From Asterias rubens (lineage: Eukaryota > Echinodermata > Asteroidea > Forcipulatida > Asteriidae), in assembly GCF_902459465.1 (NCBI RefSeq), contig NC_047072.1:16287776-16351775 (forward strand): 64,000 nucleotides of DNA, read 5' to 3'. The notes beneath the pieces were generated by a model. It did no database searches and was not told where the DNA came from. It was given only the letters and a program-made list of their open reading frames with translations. How positions within the stretch are numbered: position 1 is the first letter of the stretch; every line of letters starts with the position of its first letter. The translations under genes and the position numbers were made by a program. Positions 56,307 to 64,000 of the stretch are shown one piece after another.

Positions 56307-59300
56307 TCAATACAAGGATCCACCAAGATTGGATTGAGAAAAATCTTTTGAAGATTTTGACAACTGTTCTCGATAGTCCATCAAACTCTGCCAGTCCTTC
56401 TTGCTCTCCAAAAGTTTGTTGTTTTTATGCATCTCATATGTGAACTGTGGTGTCTTCAGTTCATACCTGTTAACAAAAAATACAAAAATAATCACTTGAA
56501 TATTTTACTGTTACAACTTACTAAACATGGAAATAAAAATTGAAAAGGAGTAATGAAAAAAGGACAAAATAGAAACTAAAGTTCAGTAAAGAATATTTAA
56601 GAAAAATCGTATTCAGTTCAATGCACATCTTTTTTTCATTACCCTGGCTGACATCTGATGGCACGGCAAGGTCGAGTGATTTAGTGAATTGGACTCAAGT
56701 TCTGGGTGTTGACTCATCAGGGTATGGGTTCGAATCCCATTCATGCTACTTTGTCCTTGAGCAAGACACTAGACTTGTGGACAAGTCGTTAAATCGGCCC
56801 CACGCGCTGAGATAGTGGTCTCGCGAGATCACTGCTCTCGCGCGAAGAGGAGTCGAAATCGGGGAGCCATCAGTTCGCGCGAGAGCAGTGATCTCGCGAG
56901 ACCACTATCTCAGCGCGTGGGGCCGATTTAACGACTTGTCCACAAGTCTAGCAAGACACTTGACTTTTTTGTGACTATAATTGCTTCTCAACACCCAGGG
57001 GAAATGGGTATCAGGGCAGAGATGGGTTCTTGTGATCGATTTAGCTTTAGTCGGCTTTTACTGTGCTACATACTTGGCAGCACAGACTGTAAACTCCCCA
57101 GGGAGCTCAGATGGTTTAAGGAATGAACTGACGGCCCAGTGACCAGGGGTAATGTTGGAGCGCAATGCTCATTCTGTTGAATTGCGCTATGTTAGAGTAG
57201 ATATTATTATGACATCTGACCTACCATTTAGGTGTAGGGCCTCTAATACGTTCGAGTTCCTCCTGCCGTTTGGATTCCAGCATCCGTTGTTCCTCCAGTC
57301 TTAATCTTTCCATCTTGAGTTGAGCAAGTTCATATTGATAAGGAGTTACAGAGACAGTCTGATCTACCAAGGGCTGCGACGCTCTCAGGTAGTTATAGTC
57401 ATACAGGGCACTTGCTTTAGGGTCGTCATAAGTACTAACACTACTCCGGCCACTGCGCTGTCCAAACGTTGAATTAGACCTCATTGTTGATGATGACCGT
57501 CCACTTTTATTTCTTGATTCTTTTGCTGATTGAGCTCGTGCGTATTTTTTAGTGACTGAGTTAGGCGGCTGTGGGGTCACAGTTCTCATGATGGATGGCA
57601 TTTCTCCGAGAGTTACCGGAAAATAACTGCGTGTGAAATCATCCAAATGCATCTGGTTTGCGATCTTACGCTGTGCGATTTCAGTGCCTATCATACCAGC
57701 AGTTCGATTGACTGGAGAGACACGTGGAATGTCAATACCTAAACTTTGAAATATCGGATACTCCGAGTCTTTGGTTAAATGGACAGGTCCTGTAAACCAC
57801 TGAGATTCTTCTTGACTCTTCGGCTTTCCAGCAAGATCCTCTTCAAATCTTTGATTTTCTTTTCTGTCTTCCTCAATTAATTTGTGTAGTTCATCTTCAA
57901 AGCTATCGTCCAATTCATCTTCGTCGTTGTACTTGGAGCCATTTGTGTGAATTAAATGTTCACTGAAGCTGACACTTTTATTAAGACTCTTGCTTAGACT
58001 GTTACTCAGGTTTGTGAGATCTAAACTCAACTCACTGTCCCTTGGGAATAAGCTTCGTTCTCTCCGTTGTTTTCTTGCTTCGGTACCACCATTCATGGAT
58101 CCAAACAAACTCTCTGCATCAAAGACGGAATCCGTTTCCTCATGTTTTCTTGACGAGTGCTCCTTATTTTGTCGTCTCTTTGGGGTGCTATGAGAACTAC
58201 GTAAAGTGTCTCGAGTTGATGTTCGGCTGTCTGGACGGTAGAGGGTCGTCTGGGATAAGTTCCTTGTACTTATTGTTCGCTGGGAATTAGTCAGATAATC
58301 CTTTGGTTTGTCAAAGCTGCAAACAAAAATAAAACACTTTCTAAATTAAAAAAGAAATTGCTGTTAAATGTTGTATTAAATGTTTAAAAACATTATCCTT
58401 TGTCCTTGTCGAAGAATTGAGATCACAATTTGTTTTTGGGACTGCCAACCTTTGTACAATTCTGGCAGAACAGTTGTGACAGTACTTCCTAATTAAAGCC
58501 ATTGGACACTTTCGGAACAGAAAAAAAAAGTTCACAGATTTACAAACAACTTACAACAGGGTTTACAGAAGGTAATGGTGAAAGACTTCTCTTGAAATAT
58601 TATTCCATGAAATGCTTTACTTTTTGAGAAAACATTAAAACAATTATCAATTCTCGATATTGAGAATTACGGATTTATTTTAAACACATGTCATGACACT
58701 GCAACACGTGCAGAAACAACAAGGGTGGGTTTTCCCGTTATTTTCTCTGGACTCCGATGACAGATTGAGCCTAAATTTTCACAGGTTTGGTATTTTATAT
58801 ATTAGTTGTGATACACGAAGTGTGGGCCTTTGGACAATACTGTTTACCGAAAGTGTCCAATGGCTTTAAAGGCAGTGGACACTATTGGTAATTTTCAAAG
58901 ACTAGCCTTCACAGTTGGTGTATCTCAACATATGCATAAAATAACAAACATGTGAAAATTTGAGCTCAATCGGTCATCGAACTTGCGAGATAATAATGAA
59001 AGAAAAAAACACCCATGTCACACGAAGTTGTGTGCGTTTAGATGGTTGATTTCGAGACCTCAAGTTCTAAATCTGAGGTCACGAAATCAAATTCGTGGAA
59101 AACTACTTTTTTCTCGAAAACTATGGCACTTCTCACAATGTTTTATACCATCAACCTCTCCCCATTACTTGTCACCAAGAAAGGTTTTCCTATACCCCTT
59201 TATATAATTAATACCCCACCATTTATTTTCCAACATTCTATAAACGGATCTTGTACTTCTACTTCTACTTCTAAAATTATTTTGAGTAATTACCAATAGT

Positions 59301-59998
59301 GTCCACTGCCTTTAAATAAAATGCATATTAGATTGTATTACTAGTACTCCCTACGATTAGGTATTTTTGTGTAAGTCATAATTAGCCCCACTTGTGTGGC
59401 CAAGGATAGCTGAATCTATCCTTGGCCACACAAGTGGGGCTAATAAGTCATAATTAGTAGTTATATAAATTTGCCTCATTATATTATTTACAGTACTACT
59501 TTAAGTATTTAGTCTCACTCAAATAATTTCGGGATAACTTTCCGTATGACGCCACCACTTTTTCACTCATTTTTACAAAAAGGGATATATCAATCAGGTA
59601 AATTAGATACTACTATATTATTTTATTTCGAATGAAAAAGTGGTGGCGCCATACGGAAACTTTTCCAGTTGCGATAACATAACCCTCCTCCCTGGCGGCC
59701 GTCGGGAGGAGGGTTACGTTATCGCAACTATGTCACATACACATGTAGAAAATAGCATTGCACTCCGTGGAAAAAAAACAATAGTTGTTGCAGCGCCTCG
59801 CCCATTCTAAACCAAAAACGGCAATGAGCGCGTCCATAACAACGAAAACAACTCGCACTGTTTAACACTTCGTACGTTCAATTCAAATGTTGAAATTGTC
59901 CAAATATATTCCTGAACTATTGATGATGAAATAAGTTTTTACCTTATTGGGGTTTGACGCCCATGAAGGACGAAATTACCGTCTGGATTTCGATTCAT
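56307..59998 (-). CDS. Complete three-exon gene for an unrecognised 435-aa protein with C-terminal coiled coil
   Basis: Exons: 59943-59998 (start MNRNPDGNFVLHGRQTPI), 57225-58316, 56307-56466. Phases agree and give 435 aa. The N-terminal third is Ser/Thr/Arg-rich and disordered; an acidic block DEDELDDSFEDELHKLIEED lies near 125-150. A conserved-looking stretch FPVTLGEMPSIMRTVTPQPP follows, then a Ser/Arg-rich part and a predicted coiled coil ELAQLKMERLRLEEQRMLES near 346-370. The last exon reads PTPKWYELKTPQFTYEMHKN and ends with a Ser-rich tail. No signal peptide or membrane segment. I cannot name the family. The architecture resembles cilium- or centrosome-associated scaffolds such as JHY, but that is only a weak impression. 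It is a real gene by length and splicing. Confidence 0.8.
56640..57180 (+). repeat. tRNA-derived SINE interrupted by a palindrome
   Basis: The head at 56,660-56,760 and body at 56,950-57,130 (GACTATAATTGCTTCTCAAC, then GCAATGCTCATTCTG) belong to the type at 10,110-10,400. The 179-bp palindrome splits them. Confidence 0.65.
56771..56949. mobile_element. 179-bp palindromic element with 11-bp target duplication
   Basis: Arms AGACTTGTGGACAAGTCGTT and complement run about 75 bp each, including CGCGAGATCACTGCTCTCGC. Exact flanking duplication AGCAAGACACT (56,760-56,770 and 56,950-56,960). It is inserted in a tRNA-derived SINE (GGGTTCGAATCCCATTC, 56,727-56,743) in the intron between exons 2 and 3 of the 435-aa gene. 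Confidence 0.9.
58493..58868. mobile_element. MITE family B (TTAAAGCCATTGGACAC ends)
   Basis: Inverted ends TTAAAGCCATTGGACACTTT and AAAGTGTCCAATGGCTTTAA. Its right end abuts the next MITE at TTAA. It lies in the first intron of the 435-aa gene. Confidence 0.85.
58866..59315. mobile_element. MITE family A with internal insertion
   Basis: Shares TTAA with the preceding family B element, so one inserted at the other's terminal target. An extra 60-70 bp at 59,190-59,270 includes CTTCTACTTCTACTTC. Confidence 0.85.
59382..59443. mobile_element. 62-bp perfect fold-back with 10-bp target duplication
   Basis: Arms TTAGCCCCACTTGTGTGGCC plus AAGGATAG and complement around CTGAAT. An exact duplication TAAGTCATAA flanks it (59,372-59,381 and 59,444-59,453). 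Very small for a transposable element. Confidence 0.85.
59532..59730. mobile_element. Palindromic MITE family D followed by a second hairpin
   Basis: Family D at 59,532-59,666. A separate hairpin at 59,668-59,730 pairs AGTTGCGATAACATAACCCT and complement around TGGCGGCCGTC. Related sequence (CCCTCCTGCCGCCAGC, CGTTATCGCAACT) occurs at 23,458-23,505. Confidence 0.8.
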
Positions 59999-60254
59999 TT
60001 TCCAGACTTCTCGCTATCTGGCAACCATTAATAAAACAATCTTGATAAACTATTTACGCTGGTAATCGTTAATTTGTTACACACCGTATTAGCTTTACGC
60101 AGAACAGCGAGCACCAGTGAAATAGTCTGGCAACAAGTGATGTTGACCTAATATAAGCGTTTACAGAGTACAGGTATAATTATTACTGTAGAGGTTTTGT
60201 AAATTCCTGCGTCGTCTGCTAGTGTTATACAATCATCGAAACCAATGTTTTATA

Positions 60255-60408
60255 GGGTGCGTTCGTTTAGCTTCCCTGGGACGACACCCCGGTGTGTGGC
60301 GGTTCTTTTTTCCAGGACGAACGTGGGTAATTATCTGCACACGATCGTCCTGGGAAAAAACCCTGTCACACACCGGGGTCGACCCAGGGAAGCTAAACGA
60401 ACGCACCC
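60255..60408. mobile_element. 154-bp palindromic MITE, second copy
   Basis: Same element as 17,090-17,240, with matching arms GGGTGCGTTCGTTTAGCTTC and complement. It lies about 260 bp upstream of the 435-aa gene's start codon. Confidence 0.9.
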
Positions 60409-60499
60409 ATAGACTTTTACTTTTATTTAGGGCTAGAGTCAGGCTAAGGAATGTCAGAAATTCGGAAATCACCACAAAAGGACGGAGTAAATTTTAAAT

Positions 60500-61300
60500 T
60501 AATTTGGGTTGAACAAAGAAAAATTGACTGGAGTGGGACTTGAACCTCTGGCCTCCATATCAAAGTGCCGGGCTCTATCAACTGAGCATATCTAGCCCCG
60601 TTTTCCCTGGTACACTTTGGTTAACATATGGGTTCTGTATTAGTATTAAATGCTTGCAGTAACCACCGCTAATTACGGAACTAAAACTACCCCCTCGCAC
60701 CGTCATACTCGGTAGTCTACTGGTTTGATACCTGCTCTAGAATGATGGGGGTTGTGGGTTCCAATCCCACCCAAGAAGTATGTCTGTGGATTTTCTACGG
60801 AACCCTGGGAAACCACCAAGTGGTGTTTAATTACCATGAATCAGTGAATGGGAAACCAAAGATACATACAGGGGGGGGGGGGGGACCTGGGCCAAATTCT
60901 ACACCCCAAATTGTGAAAGCTTTTTGTTCAGTTTCCTTTCGTCAGTTATGCCTCTAGTTAGATTGCACCACAGCGCATCTCAAATTTTCCAGGGCCCTTA
61001 AGCGGGCCCAGACCCCACGCTGTAATGTAAAGGCTTCGCACTTGCATTCTGCATCTTTGACAGATTTGTCCCCTCCCCCCTAATTTTTTTGTCTCGATCC
61101 GCCTTCAGACTACTTTAGTATTGCATGCTCCCACTGGGAGAAAAAAACCATGGGGCCAGGTAGGCACTAAAAACCCAATCAACGTAGTAACCCTAGATGT
61201 GATTCGAACCAGGGTCCTTAGAGGTGGAAAGTGAGGAACGTTACCACTGGAGAAACAGAGCACTCCAACTCCAACAACATGGTATTCAAGTTTCATAGTT
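60500..61300. repeat. Cluster of tRNA-derived SINE heads
   Basis: Reverse heads at 60,525-60,600 (GTGGGACTTGAACCTCTGGC) and 61,190-61,275 (GATTCGAACCAGGGTCC), and a forward one at 60,690-60,780 (GGGTTCCAATCCCACC). All have degenerate acceptor stems. No gene. Confidence 0.6.
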
Positions 61301-62500
61301 CAACAGCAAAAGCAATAAAGCGTAAGGAAACACAGAAATACAATGGAACCTCTCTTTAATAAACACCATTAATCAATTTTATTACGACATGCATCATCCT
61401 TCACGAGATAAAAATCGATCAGGAAAATATTAATTCGACAACATTATATTTGTATTCAAACTATTAAATTTGAATACTTTCTCACTTATTTTTACCCCGC
61501 TTAATTTTAAACAAAATTCACACTTAAAAACCCAAAATATAATTTTGTAAACCACTGTGTAGCACTAAAGACCACTTCTAAACTGGAGTTTTTTCAAAAC
61601 CACTGCACACACACAAACATAGTATGGAAGATCTCAACTATGGTACAAGCTTGAATAATTGGACCAGCAACATTCACTTGACAGACTTTGCAAATTAAGA
61701 TTCATGAAACTGACTGTGCAGCAAGATGGGAATGTACAACACAAATTGAGTACATGACCCTTGTACTCTGATCAAATACAAATAAATTAAATGTTGAATC
61801 TAAACTCCACATTTCTAGGTTTCTTATAATTCACTGTCCTTTAAGTAAAACCCTTCAAACTCACTGCATTTGAAGTGAAAACTCTTTAAAATCGCTGTCT
61901 TTGATAGCACTGCATTGATGCCTTTGAAATAGTTTAAAGGTGACTCAGAACAATGACTATTTAAAAAAAAGACTGGTACTTTTAAAGGCGTGCATTTAAG
62001 TTCACTTCCTCATTGGAAGACAGGGTACCAGCAGATCTAACTTGGTGTTCAAATCACCCGCATTACTCTCATAATTGAAACAATATACACAGGTGGCTTT
62101 ATAAAACAGCACTGAAAAGGCTATATACGGTATACTGATGCATTTACTCCCAAGAGAACCATGAGTGTACAGTCAAACCCCTAAGGTTATTTTGAAAGTT
62201 ACAAAACTCTAGAATTTATTGCATTTAGAGTGTCAGGCAATTGGACTAGTATTGAATGTATTTTCTCTTAAAGATTTTGAAATTAAGAAAACAGATTTAT
62301 TAGCTAAGGTAAGTAATTACATCACACACCCAAAGAATCTACTAAAATAATCTATTCATCTATGCTACTGCAATCAAACAAAATAATCAACTCAAAATAG
62401 AAATTTAATCAATAAAGACAATAAAGAAGTATTAAAAAACAAGTTTTCCTAATTGTTATTTACAAAGTTTTGTCACACTAAAAAAAAAAGTGAACTAAAT
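61300..62500. other. Unassigned AT-rich stretch
   Basis: No supported gene or clear repeat. It lies downstream of the COX17 poly(A) signal and between convergent or tandem genes. Short segments around 61,820-61,930 (TCACTGCATTTGAAGTGAAA-like) are weakly repetitive. Confidence 0.4.
61445..61500. other. AT-rich ATTTGTATTCAAAC/ATTTGAATACTTT segment
   Basis: Short imperfect inverted motifs in otherwise unremarkable intergenic DNA. No function inferred. Confidence 0.2.
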
Positions 62501-63360
62501 CTTTGCCTGAGGACAATCTCTTTATTTCCCAATACTCTTCTTAGTTTCCGTGCATTCTTCATCAATCCAAAGTTTCCTCACAGTGGGGTACGGGCTTGAT
62601 CCTGATCTAGAAAATTAACAACAAAACAATGAAAACCAAAAGTGATTATGTTCAGTTATGCTAATCAATTGCAATGAATGAAATGTTTGGTTATAGATGT
62701 GGTATAAATTATGGTGTTAAGCTCTCTTATACTTCCAACCCAAAGTTTCAAGTCCAACTAGTTGTTTCTGAAATTAAAACAGTTATGCCTGGAAACTTTA
62801 CTTAAAATCATGGATACTCTATTACAAAACCTGAATACTTTAACTTCAAAACCCGGGGTCGATTTCACAAAGAACTTGGGACTAGTCCTAGGAGATATTA
62901 ACACATGAGGCTAGTCCTAAAGTCAGGATGAGTAACTCATTCTAACTTGAGATAATTAAGACTAGTCCTTATACAATATAGTACAATATTGTACATCTAT
63001 ATGAGGTATGATATTATTAGGTACACAATGGTTCACAATAAGCAGCAATTAGGGACAGACGAACACATGTAGGTGTACCAACAATATACACAAATGTGAG
63101 CCATCATTGAATTAATAATAAGTAATGAACATTTATAAAGCACCTTAAGCAAATCCTCAAAGCGCTTTACACAAATATAAAAATCAGCTAGATTAAGTTC
63201 AAAGAGAAAACACTCATAAAATCTTACAATAAGCAGATAAACAAAAAACATACTCATAACAAATAGGAATGAAAAGAGTTGCATAGGTTTATAATATACT
63301 CCCATTTTAAAATAAATCACTTAGAAATACATACCATTGAAATTGTAGGTTTATCTGTTA
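62500..63360 (-). terminator. COX17 spliced 3' UTR and poly(A) signal
   Basis: After the stop at 63,361 the exon continues 26 nt to a GTATGT donor (exon left edge 63,335). An acceptor TTTTCTAG at 62,607 opens a non-coding last exon with AATAAA at 62,521-62,526. The stop is too near the junction to trigger decay. The interval between contains a family I palindrome at 62,855-62,970. Confidence 0.55.
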
Positions 63361-63445
63361 CTATATATTGAATCCCATTTTCCTCATGCAACCTAAGTGA
63401 GCTTCGATGAGGTCGCCACATTCCGATTCACCTTTCTCCATTATA
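63361..63445 (-). CDS. COX17: COX17 copper chaperone, last coding exon (partial gene)
   Basis: COX17 carries copper to SCO1 and COX11 for cytochrome c oxidase assembly in the mitochondrial intermembrane space. The 85-nt coding part reads [20 protein letters not shown] then RKMGFNI and stop, matching the vertebrate [20 protein letters not shown] and RALGFKI end. The two cysteines of the second twin-CX9C helix are in place ([12 protein letters not shown]). It enters in phase 2 after TTTTTTTAG, which fits a preceding Cys codon. The exon with the copper-binding CC motif is not in the window and must lie right of 64,000. Confidence 0.92.
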
Positions 63446-63499
63446 CTAAAAAAAGAAACAAACAAAATCAACATTTTAGAATTTTAACACTGGTTGGCG

Positions 63500-64000
63500 A
63501 CAATAATTAGGGAATAACAGTGCGAGTACCCGGTCTTCATTGCTTGGTAATGACCGGGTTGGTGGCTGGCGCTGTTAACGGACCGAGTTGGAGGCGAGGT
63601 CGGTTAACAGCGCCAGCCACCAACCAAGGTCATTACCACCCAGTGAAGACCGGGTACTCGCACTGTTATTCCAATTAATAAATACCTTTTTTAGTGAATT
63701 AAACGGCTAAAATTGTCAAAATTGTGTGACTTTTCTCTCGGCGGTACTTCCAGACATGTTCAGGGGCCATATTTGAGCTTTTGATGGTTCCCATCTCTTT
63801 CGTGCGTTAATCACATTACTGATCTTTGAGACCAGTGACTCTTTTAAATAATGATCTGTTTAGCGCCTTCACTGGGGTCAAAGGAGGCAAATGATTGGAC
63901 GATAGCTGTTCCTTGTGCATTAAAACACGCGCATGAGCTCGGCGTCAGTTTATACGCGCGCACATATTACATGGCGCACTCAAAATTGGTACATTGTACA
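63500..64000. mobile_element. Fold-back element family F, second copy
   Basis: Hairpin arms ATAACAGTGCGAGTACC and complement at 63,512-63,672, with inner GGTGGCTGGCGCTGTTAAC arms. The tail resembles that at 22,205-22,430. It runs to the window edge inside the COX17 intron. Confidence 0.75.

Overview
The window is animal genomic DNA: AT-rich, with short exons bounded by GT-AG introns, tRNA-derived SINE remnants, non-LTR retrotransposon fragments and very many palindromic or fold-back MITE-like repeats. The gene products read as invertebrate deuterostome orthologues. The abundance of small elements whose ends read TTAAAGGCAGTGGACAC suggests an echinoderm, perhaps a sea star. That taxon is an inference, not something proved here.

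Layout, left to right. (1) 1-16,550, minus strand: the spindle-checkpoint kinase TTK/MPS1. Fourteen exons were found and the gene runs off the left edge; its introns hold retroelement pieces, SINEs, MITEs and a 13-copy poly-G minisatellite. (2) 16,650-17,950: a divergent intergenic region packed with inverted arrays, including repeated CCAAT motifs. (3) 17,990-19,670, plus: a small two-exon gene for a 73-aa protein I do not recognise. (4) 20,602-24,840, minus: NSUN4, a mitochondrial rRNA m5C methyltransferase, complete in five exons. (5) 25,202-29,494, plus: UBE2J1, the tail-anchored ER ubiquitin-conjugating enzyme, complete in seven exons. It is head-to-head with NSUN4 across 361 bp, probably a shared promoter. 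(6) 31,440-41,700: a CpG-rich promoter-like stretch with a possible 43-aa two-exon ORF, then a 3.2-kb inverted-repeat element and a 92-bp satellite. (7) 42,200-49,024, minus: a gene starting with a POLR1H (RPA12)-like zinc ribbon, followed by a tandem array of near-identical terminal exons and about 200-bp repeats, broken by a CR1/L2-type reverse transcriptase fragment. (8) 49.3-55.8 kb: mostly MITEs, a second retroelement fragment, and two small minus-strand exons that could encode a presequence. (9) 56,307-59,998, minus: a complete three-exon gene for an unrecognised 435-aa protein with a C-terminal coiled coil. (10) 62.5-63.45 kb, minus: the last coding exon of the copper chaperone COX17 with a probable spliced 3' UTR; its first exon lies beyond the right edge.

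The genes do not form one pathway. Two are mitochondrial (NSUN4, COX17), one is ER-associated (UBE2J1), one is mitotic (TTK) and one is related to RNA polymerase I. Exon models rest on reading frame, splice-site phase and remembered family motifs; no alignment or transcript data were available. The most unusual items are the truncated POLR1H-like gene with duplicated terminal exons, the nested fold-back elements with clear target-site duplications, the inverted arrays beside the TTK promoter, and a decayed tandem duplication of a TTK kinase exon.
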